From positions 1 through 18,348 of the forward strand of contig JAHFAP010000032.1 in the NCBI GenBank assembly GCA_023250495.1: DNA of 18,348 nt, written 5' to 3'. The notes under the pieces are model-generated. The model was not told where the DNA came from, did no database searches, and worked only from the letters and a program-made list of their open reading frames with translations. Below are positions 1-6,466 of this stretch, in pieces. This DNA comes from Deltaproteobacteria bacterium. Lineage in GTDB: Bacteria; Desulfobacterota; Binatia; UBA9968. How positions within the stretch are numbered: the stretch's first letter is position 1; every line of letters begins with the position of its first letter. A program made the position numbers and the translations under genes.

Positions 1-39
1 GACTCTCTGGATGACTTCTACCCGTCTCTGTTCTTTCAT
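1..39 (-). CDS. Transposase, N-terminal fragment (cut by window edge)
   Basis: Only 13 codons are visible, starting at ATG 39 and running leftward off the window: MKEQRRVEVIQRV. This resembles the N-termini of IS481/ISNCY (IS1202-like) transposases, where a short basic stretch rich in R, V, E and I leads into a helix-turn-helix that reads like 'DGRLSVxEAAxxLGLSxRQV'. That downstream part lies outside the window, so family assignment rests on resemblance and on the repeated sites immediately upstream. The gene could be intact or broken; this cannot be judged here. Confidence 0.45.
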   Translation of the reverse strand, partial: MKEQRRVEVIQRV

Positions 40-64
40 CGTCAGGACTATGATGTTTTCCATG

Positions 65-84
65 CCCTGACATAATCACGTTGC
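65..84 (-). repeat. IS terminal direct repeat, inner copy
   Basis: The plus strand reads CCCTGACATAATCACGTTGC. It matches the copy at 92-111 at 18 of 20 positions, in the same orientation, 27 bp apart start to start. Repeated sites at a transposon end are usually transposase-binding sites, which is the inferred role. Confidence 0.6.
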
Positions 85-91
85 CGTTAGC

Positions 92-111
92 CCCTGACAT
101 AGTTACGTTGC
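92..111 (-). repeat. IS terminal direct repeat, outer copy
   Basis: The plus strand reads CCCTGACATAGTTACGTTGC, differing from the inner copy (65-84) only by two transitions. It lies just inside the presumed outer end of the element near 118. Confidence 0.6.
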
Positions 112-135
112 TACTACACTTGGAAAAAAATCTGA

Positions 136-164
136 TTGACACACCCTGGTGTGAAGGGTATAGT
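136..164 (+). promoter_or_regulatory. Sigma70-type promoter for kdsB operon
   Basis: A perfect -35 box TTGACA (136-141) is followed after exactly 17 bp by TATAGT (159-164), five of six matches to TATAAT. Transcription would start near 171, leaving a leader of about 100 nt before the kdsB ATG at 275. The promoter begins about 18 bp outside the predicted IS end, so it appears to be host DNA rather than an IS-host hybrid. An inverted repeat lies in its spacer at 141-152. Confidence 0.7.
141..152. promoter_or_regulatory. Inverted repeat in promoter spacer, possible operator
   Basis: ACACC-CT-GGTGT is a perfect 5-bp inverted repeat with a 2-bp centre, lying between the -35 and -10 boxes of the kdsB promoter. 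A repressor bound here would block RNA polymerase. The repeat is short and may be chance; no second copy was found in the window. Confidence 0.25.
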
Positions 165-189
165 CAAATTCCGTGATGCGCTTTCAGCG

Positions 190-214
190 AAGGCCATCGC
201 GGCTTTTTATTTTT
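190..214 (+). terminator. Terminator-like hairpin in kdsB leader (possible attenuator)
   Basis: The sequence AAGGCC-ATCGC-GGCTTT can form a 6-bp stem with one G-U pair (190-206), followed by a T-rich run (204-214). It lies about 20 nt downstream of the predicted transcription start and before kdsB, where it could attenuate the operon. The stem is short, so it may be weak or inactive. Confidence 0.35.
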
Positions 215-229
215 GGCGGCAAGGCTCTG

Positions 230-262
230 GGGTTTGGCCTGGTAACCTACAGCCAAGCACCC
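230..262 (+). promoter_or_regulatory. Start-proximal leader hairpin upstream of kdsB
   Basis: GGGTTTGGC (230-238) can pair with GCCAAGCACCC (252-262), giving nine base pairs with a 2-nt bulge and a 13-nt loop. The stem ends 12 nt before the kdsB ATG and borders the only purine-rich stretch that could act as ribosome-binding site (GGGG, 263-266). It could limit translation. The AGGCC at 191-195 could instead pair with GGCCT at 236-240, which would be exclusive with both leader hairpins. Confidence 0.3.
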
Positions 263-274
263 GGGGTTTGACTT

Positions 275-1048
275 ATGGCCGTTGTGGCAATCATTCCGGT
301 CCGCTACGGCTCGACTCGCTTCCCCGGAAAGCCCCTGGCCCTGATCGGCGGCAAACCGATGATCCAGCATGTCTATGAAAACACATCCAAGACCCCCGGT
401 TTGAATCGCGTCATCGTGGCGACAGATGATGCCAGGATCTTACAGACGGTAAAAAATTTTGGCGGCGAGGCGATGCTCACTTCGACGAAACACGCGAGCG
501 GCACGGATCGCCTGGCGGAGGTGGCCAGAAAGATCAAGGCCGAGTGGGTGATCAATGTCCAGGGGGATCTCCCCTTCGTGCGGCCGCAAACGATCCTCCG
601 GACCCTCAGGCCTCTCCGCCGCAACCGTTCGATCTGCATGGGGACGGCGAGAACGCCTATCTTTCGGCACGAAGAGTGGCTCAACCCCAACGTGGTCAAA
701 GTCGTCACCGACCGGCAGGGCTTTGCGCTCTACTTTTCCCGCGCTCCGATTCCCTACGTCCGGGAGGACGGGGGCAGCGCTCCTGCTTTCGGCCGAGCGC
801 ATGGGGGGAACGAGAAAATCTGGGGCTACCGCCACGTTGGCGTCTATGCGTACCGGCGCGACTTTCTGTTGAAGTTTACGCGCATGCGCCAAACGGAGCT
901 CGAGCGTTCGGAAAAATTGGAGCAGCTTCGGGCTTTGTCGCGCGGCTATCGCATCCGAGTCGCCGATGTGGATGAGCCTTCGGTGGAGGTCGACGCACCT
1001 GAGGATCTACAGCGGGCGGAAGAATACCTGCGCAGCGCGCAGGAATGA
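275..1048 (+). CDS. kdsB: 3-deoxy-manno-octulosonate (KDO) cytidylyltransferase
   Basis: KdsB joins KDO to CTP, giving CMP-KDO and pyrophosphate. This cytoplasmic step activates KDO for transfer to lipid A. The 257-residue product is close to the 248 of E. coli KdsB. The nucleotide-binding N-terminus IIPVRYGSTRFPGKPL (residues 6-21) is intact, as are SGTDRLAEV (75-83), YFSRAPIPY (153-161), HVGVYAYR (187-194) and VDAPEDL (239-245). D98 and D240 match the two Mg-binding aspartates (D98 and D235 in E. coli). The usual QGDEP motif reads QGDLP here (96-100), so the residue after the first metal ligand is Leu rather than Glu. The start is fixed by the conserved N-terminus; the ribosome-binding site is weak. 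pyrG, which makes its substrate CTP, follows after 21 nt. Confidence 0.95.
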   Translation: MAVVAIIPVRYGSTRFPGKPLALIGGKPMIQHVYENTSKTPGLNRVIVATDDARILQTVKNFGGEAMLTSTKHASGTDRLAEVARKIKAEWVINVQGDLPFVRPQTILRTLRPLRRNRSICMGTARTPIFRHEEWLNPNVVKVVTDRQGFALYFSRAPIPYVREDGGSAPAFGRAHGGNEKIWGYRHVGVYAYRRDFLLKFTRMRQTELERSEKLEQLRALSRGYRIRVADVDEPSVEVDAPEDLQRAEEYLRSAQE

Positions 1049-1069
1049 AATCTGGAGACCAGCAGTACC

Positions 1070-2716
1070 ATGGCAAGCGTGAAAACCAAATTCATCTTTG
1101 TAACCGGCGGTGTGGTATCGTCTCTCGGTAAGGGACTGGCCTCTGCCTCCATCGCGGCGCTGATGGAAAGCCGGGGCCTGCGGGTGACCCTGCTCAAGAT
1201 GGACCCTTACATCAACGTCGATCCGGGAACGATGAGCCCGTTTCAGCACGGCGAGGTCTTCGTCACGGACGACGGCGCTGAGACCGATCTCGATCTCGGC
1301 CACTACGAACGCTACGTCTCGACCCCGATGGGACGGAAGAACAATTTCACCACCGGCCAGGTCTATGAAACGGTCATCGGCAAGGAACGACGCGGCGACT
1401 ACCTGGGCGGGACGGTTCAGGTCATTCCTCATATTACGGACGAGATTAAACGGCGCATCCAGGCCGCGGCCGAAGGCTACGACATAGCGATCTGCGAGGT
1501 GGGCGGGACAGTGGGAGACATCGAGGGTCTGCCCTTCTTGGAGGCGGTGCGGGAGTTCGGCTGGGATTGGGGAAAAGAGAACGTTCTCTATGTCCATCTC
1601 ACCCTGGTCCCGTACATCGCCGCCGGCGGCGAGCTAAAGACCAAACCCACGCAGCACAGCGTCAAGGAGCTGACCGGAGTGGGAATCCAGCCGGACATCT
1701 TGCTCTGCCGAACCGACCGTCTGTTGGACAAAAAGTTGAAGGCCAAGATCGCTAGCTTTTGCAATGTGGATGAAAATTCGGTCATCACCGCCAAGGATGT
1801 CGAGTGGATCTATGAAGTGCCGCTGATCTTCCACCAGGAGGGGCTGGACGAGAGGATCGTCGAGAAACTTCATATATGGACGGGCGCGCCCAATCTCAAG
1901 AAATGGGAGAGGGTCGTTCAGGTCCTCAAGAACCCCAAGGACTCCGTGCGGATCGCCGTGGTGGGCAAGTACATGGGGCTTAAGGAATCCTACAAGAGCC
2001 TGATGGAAGCGCTCGTGCACAGCGGCATCGCCAACGAGGCGAGGGTGGAGCTGGACTGCATCGAGGCGGAGAGTATCGAAGAGAGCGGCACCAAAGGAGT
2101 CTTGGACCAGGCGGACGGCATCCTGGTCCCGGGCGGCTTCGGCGACCGCGGCAGCGAAGGAAAGATCGCGGCGGCGCGTTACGCGCGCGAGAACCGCATC
2201 CCCTACTTCGGCATCTGTCTGGGAATGCAGATGGCGGTCGTGGAGTTTGCCCGTAATGTCTGCGGCCTCGGAGGCGCCAACTCAAGCGAGTTCGAAGAGA
2301 ACAGCCCCCATCCGGTGATCCATCTCATGGAAACGCAAAGAGGGATAGAGAAAAAGGGCGCGACGATGAGGCTGGGCGCCTATCCCTGCGTCCTCCAGGA
2401 GGATTCTCTGGCGGCAAAGCTCTACGGGAAGAAGAAGATTTCCGAGCGCCATCGCCATCGCTACGAATTCAACAACAGCTACCGCGACGTCTTTACCCAA
2501 AACGGCATGATCCTGAGTGGCCTGTCGCCGGACGGCACTCTCGTAGAGATCGTCGAGCTGCGAGACCACCCGTGGTTCCTGGGCTGCCAGTTCCACCCCG
2601 AGTTCAAGTCCCGCCCGATGGAGTGCCACCCTCTGTTCAAGGGATTTATCAAGGCCGCCTTTCAAAACCGCCAGGCGCTTAAGGAAGTGCCGCGGATCAA
2701 GGTCGCGCGAACCTGA
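1070..2716 (+). CDS. pyrG: CTP synthase (glutamine-hydrolysing)
   Basis: PyrG aminates UTP to CTP using ATP and ammonia taken from glutamine; it works as a cytoplasmic tetramer. The 548-residue product has the usual two-domain layout. The N-terminal amidoligase (about 1-270) begins KFIFVTGGVVSSLGKG with its P-loop and contains DPYINVDPGTMSPFQHGEV. The C-terminal class I glutamine amidotransferase (about 295-540) has the oxyanion region GGFGDRG, the nucleophile Cys383 in GICLGMQ, and His509 and Glu511 in FHPEF. All catalytic residues are present and length is normal. A GGAG about 12 nt upstream of the ATG may serve as ribosome-binding site. Its place between kdsB and kdsA makes sense because CMP-KDO synthesis consumes CTP, though the enzyme also serves nucleic acid and phospholipid synthesis. 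Confidence 0.98.
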   Translation: MASVKTKFIFVTGGVVSSLGKGLASASIAALMESRGLRVTLLKMDPYINVDPGTMSPFQHGEVFVTDDGAETDLDLGHYERYVSTPMGRKNNFTTGQVYETVIGKERRGDYLGGTVQVIPHITDEIKRRIQAAAEGYDIAICEVGGTVGDIEGLPFLEAVREFGWDWGKENVLYVHLTLVPYIAAGGELKTKPTQHSVKELTGVGIQPDILLCRTDRLLDKKLKAKIASFCNVDENSVITAKDVEWIYEVPLIFHQEGLDERIVEKLHIWTGAPNLKKWERVVQVLKNPKDSVRIAVVGKYMGLKESYKSLMEALVHSGIANEARVELDCIEAESIEESGTKGVLDQADGILVPGGFGDRGSEGKIAAARYARENRIPYFGICLGMQMAVVEFARNVCGLGGANSSEFEENSPHPVIHLMETQRGIEKKGATMRLGAYPCVLQEDSLAAKLYGKKKISERHRHRYEFNNSYRDVFTQNGMILSGLSPDGTLVEIVELRDHPWFLGCQFHPEFKSRPMECHPLFKGFIKAAFQNRQALKEVPRIKVART

Positions 2717-2757
2717 CCTGCCCCTGGGAAGAACGAACGTAAACTGCGAATTAAAAT

Positions 2758-2786
2758 TTGCATTCCGCGCCTGCCGGTGTTCTACT
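2758..2786 (+). promoter_or_regulatory. Weak candidate promoter before kdsA
   Basis: TTGCAT (2758-2763) and TCTACT (2781-2786) are 17 bp apart within the 81-nt pyrG-kdsA gap. The match is poor (three and four of six consensus bases). The gap is the largest within the KDO block and has an A/T-rich part at 2749-2760, so an internal promoter is plausible but unproven. Confidence 0.2.
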
Positions 2787-2797
2787 AACTGAGCGCC

Positions 2798-3625
2798 ATG
2801 ACTCCCAAGAAGATAAAAGTTGGCGGTTTCGAAATCGGCGCGGGACGGCCGCTTGCGCTGATCGCCGGACCCTGCGTGATCGAAGGAATAGACTCAGCGT
2901 TGAGACACGCCGCCTTGATCAAGGAAGCGGCCGACCGGATTGGGATGCCCGTGATTTACAAGTCGTCCTATGACAAGGCCAATCGCACTTCTCTCTCCTC
3001 GTTCCGCGGGCCGGGGATCGAGGAAGGGCTTCGGATCCTTGCTAAGGTGAGGCAAGAGATCGGCGTCCCCGTGCTGACCGACGTGCACGAGAAGGAACAG
3101 GTGGCTTTAGTGAAAGAGTCGGTCGACGTGCTGCAGATTCCCGCTTTTCTCTGCCGGCAGACCGATTTCGTGATCGCGGTGGCGCAATCGGGAAAAGTCG
3201 TCAACATCAAGAAGGGGCAATTCCTGGCGCCCTGGGATGTGCGCAATATCGTCGAGAAGATCGTCTCAACCGGAAACGAGCAGGTCATGATTACCGAACG
3301 GGGCGTATCCTTCGGCTACAACAACCTGGTTTCAGATATGCGCTCCCTCGTAGTCCTGCGCGACTTAGGATATCCTGTGGTTTTTGACGTGACCCACAGC
3401 CTGCAGCTTCCCGGGGGGCTGGGCAAGGCCTCGGGCGGCGAGAGGCGCTACATTGCGGCGCTGGCCAGGGCCGCTGTCGCCGTCGGCATCGACGCGCTTT
3501 TCATGGAGGTTCACGAGGATCCAGATCGCGCGCTGAGCGATGGGCCGAATTCCCTGCCGCTCAAAGAGCTGGAGGGGCTGCTCAAGCAGGTGAAAGAGAT
3601 TGACGGACTGACAAAGGGCAACTAA
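2798..3625 (+). CDS. kdsA: 3-deoxy-8-phosphooctulonate (KDO-8-P) synthase
   Basis: KdsA condenses phosphoenolpyruvate with arabinose-5-phosphate to KDO-8-phosphate in the cytoplasm. The 275-residue product is a single TIM barrel of normal length. Visible family motifs are KSSYDKANRTS (55-65), LTDVHE (93-98), IPAFLCRQTD (114-123), KKGQFLAPWD (138-147), TERGVSFGYNNLV (166-178) and THSLQLPGG (199-207). Cys26 in IAGPCVIEG corresponds to the metal-binding Cys11 of Aquifex aeolicus KdsA, where E. coli has Asn26. The remaining ligands appear to be His200, Glu237 and Asp248. A metal-dependent enzyme is therefore predicted, also fitting QFLAPWD in place of the E. coli-type QFVSPGQ. The upstream ribosome-binding site is poor, but the start gives the expected N-terminus. 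kdsD follows after 3 nt. Confidence 0.96.
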   Translation: MTPKKIKVGGFEIGAGRPLALIAGPCVIEGIDSALRHAALIKEAADRIGMPVIYKSSYDKANRTSLSSFRGPGIEEGLRILAKVRQEIGVPVLTDVHEKEQVALVKESVDVLQIPAFLCRQTDFVIAVAQSGKVVNIKKGQFLAPWDVRNIVEKIVSTGNEQVMITERGVSFGYNNLVSDMRSLVVLRDLGYPVVFDVTHSLQLPGGLGKASGGERRYIAALARAAVAVGIDALFMEVHEDPDRALSDGPNSLPLKELEGLLKQVKEIDGLTKGN

Positions 3626-3628
3626 ATC

Positions 3629-4603
3629 ATGGACGCCGGCAAATCGCTAAAGCGAGCGCGTGATGTCCTGGAGATCGAGGCGCGGGGAATTCTATCGCTG
3701 ATCGAGCGGCTCGACGAGAACTTCGCTCGGGCGGTGGATCTGCTCTATCATTGCAAGGGAAAAGTCGTAGTCACCGGGCTGGGAAAATCGGGCCTCATCT
3801 GCCGCAAGATCGCTGCCACGCTCTCGAGCACAGGCACGCCGTCGTTCTTCCTCCATGCCGGCGACGGCGTCCACGGCGATATGGGAATGATCATGAAGGG
3901 CGATGTCGTTATCGCCGTCTCCAACAGCGGCGAGACCGAAGAGGTTCTGCAGCTCTTCCGCACCATGAAACGCTTGGGCGTGAAACTCATCGTCATGACC
4001 GGTAATCCCGCCTCGACCCTTTCCCGTGCCGCAGATGTCGTCCTGAATGCTGGGGTCAAAGAAGAAGCTTGCCCGCTGGGACTTTCGCCGACGGCGAGCA
4101 CGACCGCCGCCCTGGCCTTGGGCGATGCCCTGGCGGTTGTGCTGCTCGAAAAGAGAGGATTCAGAGAGGAGGATTTCGCCCTGCGCCATCCAGGGGGCAT
4201 CCTGGGCCGCAAGCTCATTTTGCAAGTCGAGGAACTGATGCACCGGGGGGCCGAGCTGCCCGTCGTCAATGAGGAGACCCCGATGCAAGAGGCGATCCTT
4301 GAAATCACCTCCAAGCGCCTCGGAGTGACCGGGGTGGTGAACGGCCAAGGCAGTCTCATCGGCGTCATCACCGACGGAGATCTAAGACGAGGGTTGGAGA
4401 GCAAGGGCGATATCTTCCGCTTCAAGGCGAAGGATCTGATGAGCCGTAATCCCAAGACCATCGCTGCCGACGCGCTTGCGGCACGGGCCGTCGCCCTCAT
4501 GGAAGAGCACTCCATCACCTCTTTATTTGTCTTGGACGATGGCGGGAAGAAACCCATCGGCGTCGTCCACCTTCACGACCTTCTCAAGGCCGGCATCGTC
4601 TAG
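3629..4603 (+). CDS. kdsD: Arabinose-5-phosphate isomerase (SIS plus two CBS domains)
   Basis: KdsD (KpsF/GutQ family) interconverts ribulose-5-phosphate and arabinose-5-phosphate, the first committed step toward KDO. At 324 residues it has the standard three-part form. The N-terminal SIS sugar-isomerase domain (about 30-190) contains GLGKSG (50-55), SNSGETEE (98-105) and ALRHPGGILGRK. Two CBS domains follow (about 208-262 and 272-324) and probably sense a nucleotide or CMP-KDO. The helix after GKSG reads LICRK where the E. coli protein has HIGKK, and the usual HPAEAxHGD segment reads HAGDGVHGD (76-84), so the active-site edge is somewhat divergent. The pathway context (kdsA 3 nt upstream, kdsC 9 nt downstream) supports the KDO isomerase role over the capsule or glucitol paralogs. 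Confidence 0.94.
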   Translation: MDAGKSLKRARDVLEIEARGILSLIERLDENFARAVDLLYHCKGKVVVTGLGKSGLICRKIAATLSSTGTPSFFLHAGDGVHGDMGMIMKGDVVIAVSNSGETEEVLQLFRTMKRLGVKLIVMTGNPASTLSRAADVVLNAGVKEEACPLGLSPTASTTAALALGDALAVVLLEKRGFREEDFALRHPGGILGRKLILQVEELMHRGAELPVVNEETPMQEAILEITSKRLGVTGVVNGQGSLIGVITDGDLRRGLESKGDIFRFKAKDLMSRNPKTIAADALAARAVALMEEHSITSLFVLDDGGKKPIGVVHLHDLLKAGIV

Positions 4604-4612
4604 TCCCCGCCC

Positions 4613-5152
4613 GTGCAGCGCATTCCAGCCGCAGTCCGCAAAAAAGCCCAGAGGATAAAGCTCCTGCTGCTGGATGTGGATGGAGTTTTGACCGATGGCA
4701 GGATCGTCATGAACCACCGCGGCGAGGAGATCAAACACTTTGACGTCCGCGATGGGCACGGGATCAGGCTTCTGCTCCGCGCGGGCATCCAAGTCGGCGT
4801 GATTTCCGGCCGCTCCTCTAGGGCGCTCAAGCGCCGCGCCAAGGACCTTGGAATCCAACTTCTTTACCAGAACGCCTATGACAAAGTCGACGCTTACGAA
4901 ACGATCAAGCGCAAAACCGGGCTGAAAGACCGTGCGATCGCCTACGTGGGAGATGACCTCGTGGATCTGCCGCTGCTCAGAAGGGTCGGACTGGCGATAG
5001 CAGTGAGCGACTGCTGGCAGGATCTAAAACAGCTGAGCGATTATGTCACCACAGCCGGGGGAGGAAGAGGCGCAGTAAGAGAAGTCGCCGAACTGCTGCT
5101 TAGGAGTCAGCGGAAGTGGCAGAGGGTCACTCAAAAATATTACCTCTCCTGA
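4613..5152 (+). CDS. kdsC: KDO-8-phosphate phosphatase (HAD family)
   Basis: KdsC removes phosphate from KDO-8-phosphate to release KDO. The 179-residue product is a small cap-less HAD phosphatase, the type that works as a tetramer. Motif I is LLLLDVDGVLTDG, with nucleophile D21 and acid/base D23. Motif II is GVISGRSS with S65, the conserved lysine is near K91 in NAYDK, and motif III is YVGDDLVDLP with D114 and D115. The C-terminal GGGRGAVRE is also typical. Translation starts at GTG 4613, 9 nt after the kdsD stop, with no clear ribosome-binding site, so translational coupling to kdsD is likely. No in-frame ATG upstream of motif I offers a better start. Confidence 0.93.
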   Translation: MQRIPAAVRKKAQRIKLLLLDVDGVLTDGRIVMNHRGEEIKHFDVRDGHGIRLLLRAGIQVGVISGRSSRALKRRAKDLGIQLLYQNAYDKVDAYETIKRKTGLKDRAIAYVGDDLVDLPLLRRVGLAIAVSDCWQDLKQLSDYVTTAGGGRGAVREVAELLLRSQRKWQRVTQKYYLS

Positions 5153-5188
5153 ATGTCCATTTAGGCTAGCAAATTCCGTGCCCATCTG

Positions 5189-5217
5189 TTTACAGCTATC
5201 TTGAAAGATGGTATTTT
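5189..5217 (+). promoter_or_regulatory. Candidate promoter for lptC-lptA-lptB
   Basis: TTTACA (5189-5194, five of six matches) and TATTTT (5212-5217, four of six) are 17 bp apart, giving a predicted start near 5224 and a 15-nt leader to the lptC ATG. The 86-nt kdsC-lptC gap is a natural place for an internal promoter. E. coli also has a promoter for its lpt genes in this neighbourhood, but that one is sigma-E type and no such match is claimed here. Confidence 0.4.
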
Positions 5218-5218
5218 T
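5196..5218 (+). terminator. Weak terminator-like hairpin after kdsC
   Basis: CTATCTT-GA-AAGATGG style pairing (5196-5211; seven pairs if the apical A-T pairs form, one of them T-G) is followed by TATTTTT. An alternative stem pairs CCATCT (5182-5187) with AGATGG (5206-5211). The stem is A/T-rich and overlaps the candidate lptC promoter, so partial termination followed by re-initiation is possible. It may also be fortuitous. Confidence 0.25.
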
Positions 5219-5238
5219 GCGCTGGATCGAGGCTGGTT

Positions 5239-5874
5239 ATGAATTCCCGTAGGTTTAGGATCATTCTTCTGATTGCGATCTCCGCATCCCTGGGTGGGGT
5301 CACCTATAAAGTTGTGGACAGCATCTGGCGGATGAAGAGCAAAGCGATCACCAGAACTGCCTTGAAAGCCCTGGATTACCTTCCGGAGGCGGCGCTACAT
5401 ATCAAGGACTTTCATCGCGCTCAGGTAGATGGGGAGCGCAAGGTCTGGGAGGTCTTTGGCGACGAGGCGCGCTACCTCAAGGCAGAGGGACAGGTGATCA
5501 TTCAAAAACCACGCATCTTTTTTTATCAGAAGAAGAACAACGACACTGTAGAGGCTATCGGAAAAGAAGGCTACCTCTGGCTCGGGGACGGAGAAGGGGA
5601 TTTGCAGAAGGCCCGGCTGGTCGGGGACGTCCAAGTCAACTTTCGGGGATATGTTTTGAATACCGGTGAGATTCTCTATTTCAAGAGCAAGAATCAGATG
5701 GTCCTGCCCGGCAGGGTAATCGTCAAAGGGGACGGAATGGAGCTTGATGGGGTGCAAATGGAGATCAGTCTGGACGATGAGAAGATGTGGCTACATAAAA
5801 ACGTAAAGACAACGGTCCAGCCTAACCAACTGGAAAAGAAGAAGGGACGGTCCAATGAAAAGAAGCAAAGCTGA
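5239..5874 (+). CDS. lptC: LPS export system protein LptC
   Basis: LptC is a bitopic inner-membrane protein that takes LPS from the LptB2FG transporter and passes it to LptA in the periplasm. The 211-residue product starts with a basic stretch (NSRRFR) and one membrane segment (about residues 7-25, IILLIAISASLGGVTYKVV), followed by a periplasmic beta-rich domain. The repeated features 'VWEVFGDEARYLKAEG', 'EAIGKEGYLWLGDGEG', 'LVGDVQVNFRGYVLNTGEI' and 'VKGDGMELDG' fit the beta-jellyroll/OstA-like fold of the LptC family. The C-terminal tail is highly charged and lysine-rich. GAGG (5229-5232) lies 6 nt before the ATG. The end overlaps lptA by 20 nt. Assignment rests on the topology and on the neighbours lptA and lptB, since LptC is poorly conserved. 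Confidence 0.88.
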   Translation: MNSRRFRIILLIAISASLGGVTYKVVDSIWRMKSKAITRTALKALDYLPEAALHIKDFHRAQVDGERKVWEVFGDEARYLKAEGQVIIQKPRIFFYQKKNNDTVEAIGKEGYLWLGDGEGDLQKARLVGDVQVNFRGYVLNTGEILYFKSKNQMVLPGRVIVKGDGMELDGVQMEISLDDEKMWLHKNVKTTVQPNQLEKKKGRSNEKKQS

Positions 5875-6466
5875 TCAGGCCTTACGCCGGCAGGTAGGCG
5901 GAGTATTGTTGGCCGCCAGTTTGCTCCTGCCCGGCATCTATTCGCCGGCTCTGGCCGGAGAGGCCGCTGGACAAGCAAAGACAGAAACAAAAAAGAAGAG
6001 CCAAGCAGGCACGGCTGGCATCAACAAAAAAGATCCTATCTTGATCACTTCCGACCGGATGGAGGCGGACCGGCAAAAAAATGTCCTCATCTACACCGGC
6101 CAGGTAGTAGCCGTTCAGGCGGATATGACGATGAGAAGCGATAAGCTAACCGCCTACTTTGATCCTGATCTACAGACGATCAAAGAGGCTATAGCCGAAG
6201 GAAAACTTGTCCAGGTGATACAGGGAGATAGGCTCGCAACCGGAACCAAGGCAGTCTTCGACGGGGTGGCGCAGACAGTCACAATGACCGGCAACCCGGT
6301 GACGCGTCAGGGGAATAGCGAAGTCTCAGGTGAGCGCATCATCTTCTTCATTACTGAGGATCGGGCCATTGTTGAAAGCGGCAAAAATCAGCGAGTCAAG
6401 GCCACGATCTTCCCTGAGGAGTTGCAGCAGCAAAAAGGCGAGGGTGAGCCTGGAAAAGAAAAATGA
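5855..6466 (+). CDS. lptA: LPS transport periplasmic protein LptA (OstA domain)
   Basis: LptA forms the periplasmic filament that carries LPS from LptC to LptD at the outer membrane. The 203-residue product has a basic N-terminus, a hydrophobic core (about 15-28) and a signal peptidase site ALA|GEA after residue 34. A lysine-rich linker (41-58) follows, then the OstA/LptA beta-jellyroll (about 60-190): PILITSDRMEADRQKN, YTGQVVAVQADMTMRSDKLTAYFD, GDRLATGTKAVFDGVAQTVTMTGNP and VSGERIIFF. These are the usual repeated strands of the family. The tail (190-203) is charged and probably flexible. The gene starts inside lptC (20-nt overlap) and its stop overlaps the lptB start as ATGA, so the three genes are translationally coupled. 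Confidence 0.92.
   Translation: MKRSKADQALRRQVGGVLLAASLLLPGIYSPALAGEAAGQAKTETKKKSQAGTAGINKKDPILITSDRMEADRQKNVLIYTGQVVAVQADMTMRSDKLTAYFDPDLQTIKEAIAEGKLVQVIQGDRLATGTKAVFDGVAQTVTMTGNPVTRQGNSEVSGERIIFFITEDRAIVESGKNQRVKATIFPEELQQQKGEGEPGKEK

Larger units (their letters stand above)
1..118 (-). mobile_element. Left-out-of-window insertion sequence, one end only
   Basis: This segment looks like the transposase-proximal end of an insertion sequence that continues beyond the window start. Three things support this. A reading frame on the minus strand begins at 39 with residues typical of a transposase N-terminus. Two near-identical 20-bp direct repeats sit at 65-84 and 92-111, between that start and the host DNA. 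The sequence then changes to a host-type promoter and the kdsB gene. The outer end is placed at about 118, where the minus strand would begin TGTAG; this is a guess based on the TG...CA ends common in IS3/IS481-like elements. Neither the other end nor a target duplication can be seen. Confidence 0.5.

Noticed and set aside
136..378. Small frame of about 80 codons overlapping the promoter and the kdsB start
   Set aside because: It starts at a TTG inside the -35 box, upstream of the predicted transcription start, and has no recognisable protein character.
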